Assembly: GCA_001643675.2 (NCBI GenBank)
Contig: LSRY02000041.1
Coordinates: 436,501-500,500 of the forward strand
Source of the DNA: Monocercomonoides exilis
Lineage: Eukaryota; Preaxostyla; Oxymonadida; Polymastigidae
Length of the DNA: 64,000 nucleotides
Direction: 5' to 3'
A model generated the notes under the pieces. That model was given only the letters and a program-made list of their open reading frames with translations, had not been told where the DNA came from and ran no database searches. Position numbers and translations under genes: made by a program. Positions 22,507-34,296 of the stretch are shown piece by piece (the stretch's first letter is position 1; the number at the start of each line of letters is the position of its first letter).

Positions 22507-25500
22507 TCATCTAAGCAAAGAAAGCAAAGCCTGCTGGCGCTGCGGATCAAGCTTCGAAGCAACAGAATTGAAAGACAATTCGTCTGTTGATTTGAATGTC
22601 GATGCCCACTGCTGTGTGAGAGCGTACAGCGGGCTGCCTCTTTCCAATCCGTTGGGCAAAACAATGACAGACAGCAATCGATCCAAAAACGACCCAGAAA
22701 ACGCTGAAGGTGCCATAGACAACGCTGCAGGCTGTGAATAAAAAAATATCAGTTTTTAATACAAAAATTAATGGAATAATGCAATTATATTATTTTTTAT
22801 TTTAAAAAAAAAATATTTTTCAAATTCAATTAAATTGAATTATTGAGTAATGAATGTGAACAAACCACATTAAAGTCACTTTTCATCAGCATGACAAACA
22901 CAAATGACAAAACTGTGGCATTCTCAACTGGATCGCCAACAAGCGGCAGTTTCAGAAGCACAAACTGAAGCAATTGAGAAATGCCTTTCGAAATAAGCGC
23001 TGCCTGCTGCTGCAACTGAGACACGGGGACTGGACTCGCAGAAGATGAAGGAGGGCAAGCTGTTTCATTCAGAATGTTTGAAAAGGCTATTCCAATACGA
23101 GCAATACATCCAATGATGTTGTCATGAACCAGCACATTTTGGTCTTTTTCCGCTGCTTTTTGCATCAGAAATGCAACAAAAGCAGACGTCTGCTCAAACC
23201 TGGAAGGAGGAGGTGAAGTGAAGCGGTCTGGAACATAAATCAGATATTTCTGCGTGTTGAATGATGTGGACATTCGCGAAACGATCGAAAAGTTCAGTGC
23301 ACATTGCTCAGTCGCAGCCACTGCGTCGGCATCACTCACAAGCGAATGGGGATTCGCTTCAGCCATCACACCCATCAGAAAGTACGCTGTCGAGCGCAAC
23401 GTGTCTGTAGGGTGGTCTTTGTATTCTTGCGCTATTGGCCATAGGAAGCAGTGGAAGTCCTTCAGCAAAGGCCCGCATTCTTTGAACCAAGTCGCACACA
23501 ATCCAAGCAAAGCACAAACAACCTCACTATTCAGCTGCATATCTTCGCTGCTTCCTTCGCTGCTGTCATCATCATCATCGTCATCGTCGTCTTCAAAACT
23601 CTTCCTCCCCCCTTTGATCTCATCATCATCATCGCAATCGTCACCAGTGATGTGTCTTCGTGTCAGCATCTCATTCATCTCCCTGAAGAAATCAAACACG
23701 TGCACAAACAGAATTGGCCACACAGCTTTTGCAATGCGCGGTGGTATTCTTTCCACAACAGTATCCAGCAACTCCGTCACAGCATCAATGAGCATGTCTG
23801 ATTCGTCTTCATCATCGTCTTCTTTTTCATCTTCTCCTCCTCCTTCACCAGCACCCATTCCACTTTTCCCCAGCATCTGCTGCCTTCTTCTCTTTTCTGC
23901 TTTGTCTGCCCCGCTCATTGTCCCTCTTCCGCTTGCATCAGCAAGTGCATCATACATCCCACTCGTTCTGCTTCCAGCATCGCTGCTCATTCCTCCTTCT
24001 GCCCCTTCATCTTCATCCACCATCACCCCTGCCTGCGAATGCGTAAATCCATCCATCTCGCTGCGCATCTCCTCTTCCGCGTCTTCCTCCTCGTCTGCAT
24101 CCAGAAAGGCGTCCAATGGAGCTTCCTGGCATTTGGCATCACCTCCCAGAATATCACTGCACACCTTGAAAATTCTCATCGCCAAACTCGAGGTCTCGTT
24201 TGCCGGCGGAGCCATCCCACTTTCCAGCTCTCGTTCAATCAGACCAACAAACCTCTTGTCTGAAATGCTGAACCGAACAGGCTGCTGCGGGGACTGTGCA
24301 GACAGCTGTTGAGCGCTGCTGAGCACTCTCTGCATCGCCTCGTTCTCTAGCAGAACACATACACCCGCATCGGAAATGATGGAGTCTATGGAGCTTATTG
24401 CTTCAATCACAGTCTCGACCGATGAGTCCACCTCTGCTGTCTGAGTCAGAAGATTCACTGTCACATGCGCATTCGTCAGAAGCGAAATATGCGGGGGCGC
24501 AGATGAGTTCTGCGTGCCTGATGCAACCAAGTTCATCGAAGGGCCAGAGGCAGGAGTGCCCAAAGAAGCCCTTGCGGAGTCATTTGTGCGAATGACTGCC
24601 TCTGAATGGATGATGTCTGCAAGTGTCTTCGCTGCTTGCGAGCGGATTGCCGAGTGTGGATATTTCAAACACTCCACCGCAGCAAACAGAGCTTGCGAAA
24701 TGAAGGGTTCAAATGGCCTTCCAGAGTTGCGTGCAATGAGCCCAAGATGCATAATCGCAGATGATTTGGCATCCAAAATTGCTGTGTTGAGCTCCACGCC
24801 TGCAAGAACGCCAGGCTTCACCATAATGTCATCTCCTGATTCGGTGGGCTTGTCTTGACTGCCAGAAGAAGAAGAAGAAGAAGAAGAAGGCACTGAAGAA
24901 GCAAACGCAGAAACTGCAGTTGGATCAGAGACTGTTTCGATCCCAACATGGCTGAAGTGCGAGGAGGAAGCTGAGGATGAAGAAGAAGCAGAAGAAGAAG
25001 CAGAAGAGGAGGCCACTCCCAACCCACCTAAATCATCAGGCGCAAGTGCCGAGCTCACAGCATCCAAAGACGGCTCGCTCAATCCAGTAAGCTTTACGCC
25101 TTCTGCAGACAAGCACATTTTGAAGATGGAAGGCATAATTTCAGGCAGCAGCTGGGCCGCGTCCTCTCCAAACAGCTCGAACATCACGCTGTAGTACACA
25201 AACGTCATCTCGAGTATTTCCTCATCTCCGCTGATCTCCAGGTTCGACTTCATAGCCGGGCCAAACACATTCACATACGGCGAAAAGGCATCTCTACCAA
25301 CCACACGTGCCGTGGCAGCAAGCAGCGACGTGGCCTGTGCTCTGATCTTGCACTGCTCTGTCGTTGTGGGCACCTGAGCGAAAAACGGCGTGATGAACGA
25401 GACGATCGGCGACAGCAGCCCTTTCACTGCGTCTGATGTGCTCGATTCGACCGCTGAAGTCACCACAGAAAGCAGGTCATAGGCGCACTTTTCTGGCGGC

Positions 25501-27035
25501 TTGCGGATGAGAATGGCAGACAAACCCGACAGCAGCTGGGGCAGCCGCGTGGCGACGACTGATTCATCCATCCATGACAGCAGGTTGGACAGGCACTGAG
25601 ACACAGCGCGGATGATCGTGATAGAGTTTGGGGTGTATGTGATCTGTGAAGTGGCTGGGTTGACTGAAGAAGTGGCCAGCGGTGTAACAAGAAGAGAGCA
25701 CAGCTGGTCAAACAGAGTCGATAAGCTGGCAATGGCCTTCCTTCCAAGAAGATCCAAAACGTTATCGAACAGAACACACGCAGCAAAACGGCATTCGTCC
25801 AGCGGATGGGCAAGCCCCACCTGTATCAACAAAGAGAAGATTTGAATGTTCTTTTTCGTCACAGACTTCATGTGTGACGCAATTCCAGATGCCATCCACA
25901 GCGCCGCATGGTTCTCCCACTTGTTTTTGGAGGAGATGAAGCGCTCCAGAAGCGGCTTTGAGCGCTTCCAGACCTCTTTGCTTTCCAGATGCTGGGAAGC
26001 CGCGGACATCACACGCCACGCACCTCTCCACGGAGATCCGTCTTCCTGATTGATTTCGCGCTCAGACCCGTCATCTTCGTCCTTCTCTCCAATTGACGCT
26101 ACATTAAACAAGACAGTTATCGTTTTTGTCAGATAATCAGTCTTCTTCATCATCATTCGCTTCCGCTCATGCAAAAATGCCCAGCCAAAGAAATCAAGAC
26201 CAGCATCGCGAACTGACATTGACGTTTGAGGAGATGTTACTAACTGGCAGAAAAATGTAAACGATTTGTCAAAAAAACTAGATTCTTTTTCAACTTTATA
26301 TCCACTTTCCATGTAACAAGCAAACAGCTCCAATGATGAGACAGCTGCTTCATCCTCGTTTGCTTGAACAAGAGCTGCAACGGCCATCTGAATTGGATCA
26401 AATAATTTTTCCATGTTTGCTAAATCTCTGTTTCTCTTCAAAGCTACAAAATATTCCAGGCAAACTTTTAAGCAAGCTTTTTTTATAGATATGTTTGGCT
26501 CAACTAAACCTTGATAAACTGCAGCTAACAATACATTAATATCAAGCTTATTTTTTAATATAATATCGATCAATGAAGCGCACAAAACCAACGCAGTTCT
26601 CCGTGGTTCTGTTGATACAACTGATTGTTGTTGAGTAAGATGTGACGATATCAGTTGGAGTAAAAAAATAAATACTTCCTGTATGTTTGATGGTGGAGAT
26701 TGCTGATGAAATGCAGTTGTAATAACTTCTGCTATTCCTCTCAAAACAGAACTATCTGTCTCTTTAGTCAATCTTTCCTTTAATAAATTGATCAATCCAG
26801 CTTTTGATTCAGGAGGCAGAGTGTCCCACTGAATAATTAATGATTGTCTTAGGTAAATCAGTGCCATACTTCTTACAATAGAAGATTGAGAATTAGTAGC
26901 GCATTCTGTCAAAGGAAATAAAGATGCAGGTTCCTTCAAATATTGTGCAAAAAAACTTCTTTCTGCTGCTTGCACCTCATTAGAAGGAACAGTAGTATTT
27001 AATAAATGTTTTTCTAAAGTGGAGGCATCCTGCAT
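22507..27035 (-). CDS. Importin-beta family nuclear transport receptor (importin-4/5 or Kap123-like)
   Basis: Two exons: 22866-27035 and 22507-22731, with a 134-bp intron (donor GTTTGTTC, acceptor ATTCACAG, phase 0). The product is 1,464 residues. The ATG at 27035 opens 'MQDASTLEKHLLNTTVPSNE', followed by 'IVRSMALIYLRQSL', the usual N-terminal pattern of importin-beta HEAT repeats that bind RanGTP. Helical HEAT-like repeats run through the protein. Family members are about 1,100 residues; the excess is a poly-Ser insert near residues 675-725, an acidic insert near 980 and an Asp run near 1150. The role expected is carrying cargo (such as ribosomal proteins or histones for Kap121/123/importin-4/5) into the nucleus; the exact subtype is inference. 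It is head-to-head with histone H2A, 303 bp apart. Confidence 0.85.
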
Positions 27036-27338
27036 CTTCAATTAATCAAAAAAATAAAATTTAAAGCGACAATTCATGGTTCAAGATCAAATGAGCAAAA
27101 AAATTAAACAAAACATTTGAAAACTTTACGAAAATAATTTCAAATTTCACAACATAATAACAACAATTATTTGGTTCATAATCACTAATAACATATTCAA
27201 AAATGAAGATCTGGCCCATGATTTATAAGAGATAATTGTGCGCAAAAAAGGAAGAAATCGAAAGGTGTTGATACAAAAGGGAGGAGAGAAAATGGCAAAA
27301 CCCAAGTAAAGAAAGAATATCTTTGAGAATAAATAATC
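27036..27338. promoter_or_regulatory. Shared divergent promoter region, importin / H2A
   Basis: 303 bp between two divergent start codons. It is AT-rich, so both promoters must lie here or overlap the genes. I see no TATA or Inr element that I can assign with confidence. Confidence 0.5.
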
Positions 27339-27806
27339 ATGCCAGCAAAGAAAGTCGATTCACCAGCTGCAGACAAGAAGCGTGTTGAGGTTGCAAAGAA
27401 AGCACCAGTGCGCGTGAAGAAAGCCGACGGAGACAAGAAATCAAAATCTCGCTCAGAGCGTGCAGGATTGCAGTTCCCAGTTGGGCGTATCCACCGTCTG
27501 CTGCACCAAGGAAGCTATGCCGAGAGAATTGGAGCAGGAGCACCAGTGTACTTAGCTGCTGTTTTGGAATACTTGACAGCGGAAGTGTTGGAGCTTGCAG
27601 GAAACGCATCGCGCGACCACAAGAAGCAGAGAATTGTTCCGCGACACATCCAGTTGGCCATCCGCAACGATGAAGAGCTGAACAAACTTCTGTCACACAT
27701 CACCGTTCCATCGGGAGGTGTGATGCCCAACATCCACAGCGCTCTCATTCCAAAGAAATCCAAGACTGGAAACGAAGATGAGGATCAGCAATCACAAATT
27801 ATGTAA
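27339..27806 (+). CDS. Histone H2A
   Basis: 155 residues, one exon, stop TAA. The H2A histone fold is plain: '[19 protein letters not shown]', '[20 protein letters not shown]', '[13 protein letters not shown]', '[20 protein letters not shown]', '[15 protein letters not shown]'. The N-terminal tail before AGLQFPVGR is about 45 residues, roughly twice the usual length, and Lys-rich. The core is of canonical/H2A.X type ('[12 protein letters not shown]', '[12 protein letters not shown]'), not H2A.Z. The C-terminus ends in SQIM: it has the SQ of an H2A.X-like damage-phosphorylation motif but lacks the acidic residue after Gln. It forms the nucleosome with H2B, H3 and H4. Codon use is GC-richer than the surroundings, consistent with high expression. 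Confidence 0.97.
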   Translation: MPAKKVDSPAADKKRVEVAKKAPVRVKKADGDKKSKSRSERAGLQFPVGRIHRLLHQGSYAERIGAGAPVYLAAVLEYLTAEVLELAGNASRDHKKQRIVPRHIQLAIRNDEELNKLLSHITVPSGGVMPNIHSALIPKKSKTGNEDEDQQSQIM

Positions 27807-28125
27807 ATATGCGATATTATTGTCGTTGTTTTATTTTATTTCAAAAATAATTGGAATTCAGTTTTAAAGTTTTATTTTTCTCATTTCTTTAAGATAATAA
27901 ATCTCATGTTTAAACGATTATTTTTTTTTTTTTCAAATGTAATTCTTTAATTTTGGAGAAGGATTTCAAAACATTAAATTCAAAAAAATAAAATATTAAT
28001 TTTATTAATGAAGAATTTTTTTTTAAGATAAAACTAATTACACATGAAAGTAATTTCATTTTTCGAACAAATGGAAGAAAGATTCGTTAGTTTATTAAAT
28101 GAGTTGCAAAATTCAAAGTGTTTCC
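27807..28125. other. Intergenic spacer
   Basis: AT-rich spacer between the convergent ends of H2A and the family gene. No feature seen. Confidence 0.5.
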
Positions 28126-29538
28126 TCAAACATTCACAAGATAATCAGAAATATGCAACAAAAATGAATGATTATAATATCCTTTAAAAAACTCAAAAGT
28201 TTCATGAAGGCTTGTGATGGTATCTTCGTATCCTTCTTCTTCCAGCTTTTCGAATATCTCCATTTTTGTTGCCTTTCTTTTAACTTCTTCCATTTTGTTA
28301 TCCGTCTTTTTTTTCAATTTCCTTGAAACGTGCATAAAAAATCCCAAGCAATTATAAACCGCACGTTCATTCAATGTTTGTCGCTGCACCCCCTCCAAAA
28401 CAGTATCGATAGCTTCTCCTTTCAGCAAGTCTTCAACTTTCACGACTCTTCTTTCTGCTGCTTTTTTCAAGGAACAAATGCACCGATAGCTAATTCCTCT
28501 GTAATTATCCTTGGTTGCTCGAAATAACTGAACAATGCTGCTGAATAGCCAAACAAAATCTTCATTCCACAATACGCACTTGGAAAAATAACAGTCCAAT
28601 GTTTGGATCCATCTCAATAAAATAAGCACTTCTTTCTCTTCTTTTTCGCCTTTTCCCTCTTCTTTTCTCATCAAATCAACACATTTCATCAACTCTTCCA
28701 ATTCTCTTGCAACCTCTCTCGCTAAATACAGCTCATTCACAATCTCTCCCTTCAAGCTTCTGTAAACCCGAAGATGGGTGATCAAAAACTGCCAAGCAGA
28801 TTGATAGGCGAGTCGTGTAAGATTGCGATGCTCCTGATGATATTCAGTGATTCCTAACATTTCCTTCAAATATTGTTCTTGTTCCACTTTCTAATCAGAA
28901 AAAAGAAAAATAACAACAATATCAAAAAGGAAACAGAAACGTTCATACAAAAAATTGACTAAAGTAACTCAAAGCCAGCAAAGCCATTTCCACTTCTTTT
29001 TGTGCTTCTTCGCTTTCATCTTTCTTCGATGCAACTTTCAGAAGGCAAGGTACACATATTAAAGCCAACTCCGAAGAAATTGTGAAATGAAACGGAAGAC
29101 AGCATTCGCAAAGATTAACCAGAAGGTTTTCATTTTTTTTATCTTTTTTCTTATCTTCCTCAACAATCATCTTTTCAAATCTTCCGCTCAATTTAGTGAG
29201 ATAAAAGTTATCAAATCTCATATTTTTCAGCACATTGCAATATCCAATATGCTTCAGCACCCAAGTGGCATTCCCCAATTGCAGTTTCTTTTCTTCAATC
29301 ATTTTGTCTATTTTTTCAAACATCTCTGTCTTGAAAATGGATTCTAATTCTTGTTCATTCATGCCATCAATTATTCCAATCATTTCTTCGATTTTCTGTT
29401 TTTGCTCATCTTCATCGCAATCTCCAAGCTCAGAAAATAATTCTGAAATGAAAAAAGAAAGAAAATCAAATCATCTGGAATTGCGTGAAACAATGAATGC
29501 GGACCATTGAATTTACCTCTGGACGATATCTCCTGCAT
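28126..29538 (-). CDS. Repeated 'LTRLAYQS' family protein, intact three-exon copy
   Basis: Exons 29517-29538, 28949-29442 and 28126-28890, giving 426 residues. Introns: GTAAATTC...TTTCAG (74 bp) and GTATGAAC...GATTAG (58 bp). Exon 1 encodes only MQEISSR plus one base. Exon 2 has an acidic, helical N-terminal module ('DEDEQKQKIEEM', 'FEKIDKMIEEKK', 'VLKHIGYCN', 'LLVNLCECCL', 'ICVPCLLKVASKK', 'VEMALLAL'). Exon 3 has 'QYLKEMLGITEYHQEHRNL', 'TRLAYQSAWQFL', 'VNELYLAREVARELEEL' and a C-terminal 'EKLEEEGYEDTITSLHE'. The pattern of paired helices suggests an ARM/HEAT-like fold. I recognise it as a large lineage-specific family but know no function. Exon phases join cleanly, no stops; TGA end. Confidence 0.85.
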
Positions 29539-29539
29539 T

Positions 29540-32414
29540 TTATTTTACATATTTCATAAAAAAAAACAACATCATTTCCATCCAAATTAAAAATACACAT
29601 ATTAGGATCGAAGAAATATATGACAAATTAATTCAAAAAAAGTTGATAAAAAAAACTCATTCAAACCATCCTTTCTTGCGAAGACATTTTCGACTTGTGA
29701 TTAAGAAGCAAAAGAACGCTTTGTTATTTCAAAGTTTGTTGTTATGGAATCCATGATCATAAAGAATTATTGAGCTGCGATTATTATTTGCTTGATGCGG
29801 GAACAGGGAATGACCATTCTCTGCAGAACTAGGAATATTATTTCCTGTGGAGATAACAAGAAACGAGGCAATGCAATGTTTCTGAAATTCTGTCTGATGA
29901 TTATTGGTAATTGGATGACCAAGGGGAATACAACAATTTCATCAATTACACAAAAAGACGTAATGTATGTATTTTTTATTGTTCTATTGATTGTGAAGAT
30001 ATTTCCATCCGTATCCTCTCCAAAGTGCAGGAATATGAGTTATTGTTGAAATGGCCAATCTCCTCTTTGGAGAGCAACTCGATGAGAACGGAGCTGATTA
30101 TTATGTAGCAATTTGGATATAAATGAAGTTACGTAAGATACATGATTATTATAATTTTTTATTTGGTGCAAGAAATGGTAACAAATTCAGATAATAGTTT
30201 ATTAAACGAAGACAAACGAAGAAGAATTTATATGAAAAAGTTGGAGCAAACAAAATTATGAAATATTTTTGTATTTAAGGCAGTGGAGCGGCTTGGGGTA
30301 TTTTTGGACAAGAAAAGCAGAATTTTTATTGCGAAAAAAATCCAGAAATGAATGAAAAGCAATGAAACAGGATGTCAGCAGCATTGACAAGAGTGCTACA
30401 GCTATTTCTAATTTCGCTTAAAAGCCAACAGTTTAGGCTTCGGCCCATGTTTTCGACAAGATAGCAAAGCAAGCAAAAATTGCTTCATTTGTTTTTTATT
30501 TTGCACCTGAATTGCATTTTAAAGTGAGCAGGCAGAAAACTTTTCTGCATCATCTCGATTATTTGAGTAACAAAGCAGTTTTTTAATGATTTTAAATGGC
30601 TATGTTCTTCAATGCTTTCATCATCATTGTATTCTTCTTTTTCTTCTTTTGCTTTTCTGTGTTCCTTTAATGTCATATTTCGTTCAATGCTTTCCAAGAA
30701 AAAAGTTGTCCGTTCGACTTCAATTGATTCAATAATTCGTTCTTTTGTCATAATCGCCATATCTTCTTCAATTTGCTCGAATTCAGCGTTATCAGAGGTG
30801 GTACAAGAATGCGTTGTCAATTGCGAAACATCACATGCGGATTGAATGAAGCATAGAAACTTTCAATGTTGAAGGAAGAGAAAAAGAAGGGAGAAAGGAA
30901 AAGAAATAAACTGAATAGGAAAGGAAATAAATGAAACAAAGAGAAGAGAAGAGAAAAAAGAAGAAGATGATGAAGATGAAGATGAATAAAAAGATATAGA
31001 AGAAGAGTAGGAGGAGAAAGAGAAGAAAAAAATTTCCAAATGAATCCTTCATTCAATCATCGTAAATGTCTGTAGAATTCATGGAGAGCTTTAAAAACTT
31101 ATTTCTATTTGTGTTTACAACAGAAGAATTCGAATTGTCCACGATGATGTAGTTTCGAATGGTTTTGATTTTGAATGATGATTAGATAATTGTAGCTTCA
31201 TCATTGAAGTTGAAAATAATGAGAAACCGAAAATGTGCTCATCGAAGATAACAATGTTGAAGATGAGGCATTCTGAAAGAATCAGGTGAGAAATGATTTG
31301 AAAGGGCAGAGTTTTCTTCTGATGATTTCTCCGTTTCAAAAACAGAAGGATTGAAGAGATAATAAATAGTGATGTCCATTCATTTTTTAAATGTTCTTGT
31401 TTCAAGATGTGGTCAGTGAGTTGAAAGAAGAATTTTCGAGTTTGGTCAAAGAAGATTGGATTTGTGCAAAAGGAAGTCTTGGACAAAGAATCAGAACGTC
31501 TTTTGCTTTCTTCATTCTTTTTGTTCTGCATTTGAATTGTCAGATTTATTTCTTCTGGATTATTTGGTAAACTGAAGAAAAGTGTAATTGGTTTGCTTTC
31601 TCTTGAATACCGCTCATCGCAATTGTTCTTTTTGTATTTCTCATCCAATCACCATTCAATTGAAACAAAATGGTTTTTTCAAGTGAAAAGCGTTTGATAA
31701 ACCACAAATGAAAATGCTTGATTCAGTTGTTGTTGATTCTCCACTAATCATGAAACTCGCATCTTTGGTGGTTGAGATAGCTTTTGCGCATTTGCATTGT
31801 TTGCCTATTTCGAGATGAAACAAGTTTGTTGTATCGCTCGGTATTTTGCTCTATTTTTGCTTTGAATCACCAGTTCTTTCTGATTTTTGATTTATCAATT
31901 CCTTCATTTTAAATAATCTCTTGAGTCATCTTGGGAATAAAGGTCAGACAAGAAAACTGCTAATATAAAATGCATGGCGAACAAATAATCTGTGTTCTTT
32001 TCTTTGAACTTTATTCGCTTTGAAAAAAAGAATGAATAATTTTTTTCGTTTTTTTGAATTTGGCTGTTTAAAAGTTATCATTCTCTCTTCAGTCAATTTA
32101 TTTTTCTGTGTAATATATTTGCTCAATTCCAAATCAAGTTGAAATGCGATACAGGTTTCAAAACAAATAAAATAATGAATTATTTCACTTATTGATTTCC
32201 TGTTGGTTTGATCAAAGAGAAACAAAAACGTTTGCTTTCTATCCTTTTCCATCCAAGATCACTGGCTTTGGCGAACATTTTTTTTCACACTTATTTTTAT
32301 AAAGCGAAGCAATTGATTTTGTGTTTGTTATCTTTTCATTTAACAAAGCTATCAAAGATATTTTTATTTGCCTTTTATTTCATTAAGTGACGAACAATTT
32401 GAGAAATTATTGCT
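29540..32414. other. Gene-poor stretch with unassigned ORFs
   Basis: The best candidates are both minus strand. One at 30485-30820 (111 codons) is an acidic, helical protein fragment ('EQIEEDMAIMTKERIIESIE', 'LKEHRKAKEEKEEYNDDESI'). The other at 31115-31648 (177 codons) has 'KYKKNNCDERYSRESKPITL' near its start and a Phe/Leu-rich end. Neither has recognisable motifs. A plus-strand stretch at 29911-30108 has coding-like composition ('FYCSIDCEDISIRILSKVQE') with no start. They may be gene relics. A purine-rich tract occupies 30865-31030. Confidence 0.35.
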
Positions 32415-33860
32415 ATGAATAATATGAGCTCATATAATGCTGATGGGTGCACTGGAGCAATTCTGGAGTTGTCCAGAATAGAGAAGTTTTTTGGTTTGAA
32501 AACATTCATTTGAATTTTCTGATTATAATGATTATTATTTTTTTCAGAAATGTTTTCTGAGCTTGAAAATGACGCAGAAGAAGGGCAAAAACAGAAAATC
32601 GAAGAAATAAATGAAATACTTGATGAAATGGATGAAGCAGAATTTTATTCCATTTTCACAAAAGAGATGTTTGAAAAAATAGATCAAATGATTGAAAAAA
32701 AGAAATTGACTTTAGAAAATGCAATTTTGTTGTTGAAGCACATCGGATATCATAATGTCATCGTCAAGTTCTTTAAATTTGATTTCCATGTGTCTTCGCT
32801 GCGTTTCAGAATTGAAAATATGATTACTGAAGAAGAGAAGAAGAAAGAAGGGAAAAATGAAAAACCTCTTGTTGACCTTTGCGAATGCAATCTGCTGCTC
32901 TCTAACGGCTTTATTTCAGAACCTATTATTTCTGTTTGTGTGACTTACGTTCTGAAAGTTGCGATGAGCAAGGAGGAAGGCGAAGAAGCACGAAAAGATG
33001 TGGAAATGGCATTATTGGCTTTGAGTAATACAATGTATTATGTATGAACATTGTTATTTCCTTTTTGTTATAAACTTTTTTCTCATATTTTTTATGAGTT
33101 TATCGAACAAAAACTGTATTTGAAGGAAATCAAAGATATTGTACAATATCATCAGGAACATCACAATCTTACACGACTTGCCTACCAGTCTACAATGCAA
33201 TTTTTGATTCACAGATTGCACAATGACAAAAGCTTGGAAAGCTTGGTTGTTAATGAACTGCATTTTGCAAGAGAGGCTGCAAGAGAATTGGACGAGCTGA
33301 CGAAATGTGTGGATTGGGAGAGAAAATGTGGGGAGGAAGGAGAAAAAGAAAAAGAGACAGAAGAAATTGCTTTGATGAGATGGATCAAAGCATTGAAGCT
33401 TAGTTTTTACAATTGTAAATTGTGGAATGAAGAATATTCAGGGCTTATCAACAGCATTGTTCAGTTATTTCGAGCAACAAAGGAAAGATTCGGAGAAATT
33501 AGCGATCAATGCATTTATCTATTAAAAACTGCAGATGATAGAGATATGAAAATTGATGGCTTGGTGAAAGGAGGAGCCATTGACCTCGTTTTGGAGGAGA
33601 TTCAGCAACCAACGTTGAATAAAGATAAGGTAAAAGTATACACGTCGTTTTTAATGAATGTTTCAAGGCGGCTGAAAGAAAAGGGAGATGATGAAAAGAA
33701 AAAAGTTGAAAGAAAAATGTTGAAAAGGAAGGTTTTTGAAAAGATGGAAGAAGAAGGGTACGAAAATTGCGTCATTGGGCTGTGCCATCATGTTTGTGAA
33801 GGTTTATTTGGTGATTATTATTTGATTGAGAATTGTCCAGATTATTTTGTGTATTTATAA
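32415..33860 (+). CDS. Repeated 'LTRLAYQS' family protein, intact copy (convergent pair, left)
   Basis: Exons 32415-32493, 32548-33041 and 33099-33860; 444 residues, stop TAA. Introns of 54 bp (GTTTGAAA...TTTTCAG) and 57 bp (GTATGAAC...TATGAG). Exon 1 encodes a short leader 'MNNMSSYNADGCTGAILELS' running into 'RIEKFFE', unlike its partner. Exon 2 is exactly 494 bp, as in the other intact copies, with the blocks 'KQKIEEINEILDEMDEAEFY', 'LLLKHIGYHN', 'LVDLCECNLLL' and 'CVTYVLKVAMSKEEGEEA'. Exon 3 has 'YLKEIKDIVQYHQEHHNL', 'TRLAYQST', 'VNELHFAREAARELDELTK' and 'VFEKMEEEGYENCVIGL'. Exon 2, intron 2 and the first ~60 bp of exon 3 are nearly identical to the inverted partner at 34297-35655; the rest has diverged. 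Function unknown. Confidence 0.85.
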
Positions 33861-34296
33861 TTTATCTCCCTTCACGTTCACTTCACCTTTTTGCATTTCC
33901 TTTTTTATATATTTTGTGCAGAACACACATTTACTTGAAAAGACAAAAAAAATAATTTGAAAATTAGATGAAAGTGTTTTTTCAAAGATTATCAAGAATT
34001 TTAAAGAAGAATGAACTTTTCAAAAAAAGGAATACATGATTAAAAATATGAAAGAAAAAAAATTGTTAGAAAAAAAACCAAGCATGTTGATTTTTTTTTT
34101 TTTTATTTTCTTTGCTAAAAAAATAATTGATACTTCAAAAAAACATTCTAATATTCTTAAAACTCATTAAATAAAAATTTCTAGGCTTTCAAAGCTAATA
34201 ATTTCAAAACAAAATATTGGAGGATTAGGAACACTGGTTTGCCATTTCACAGTTCATCTGATTTTTGAGTTTCAAAGTGAAATGCATCTCATTTTC
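33861..34296. other. Spacer between two convergent family genes
   Basis: AT-rich 3' region shared by the two convergent genes. No terminator or other signal can be named. Confidence 0.5.

Noticed and set aside
23254-24312. 352-codon plus-strand ORF opposite the importin gene
   Set aside because: Ser-rich antisense shadow of the importin coding sequence; no independent protein features.
27339-27806. H2A.Z variant
   Set aside because: '[12 protein letters not shown]' and '[12 protein letters not shown]' are canonical-type; H2A.Z-like residues are limited to a few positions such as 'AGNASRD'.
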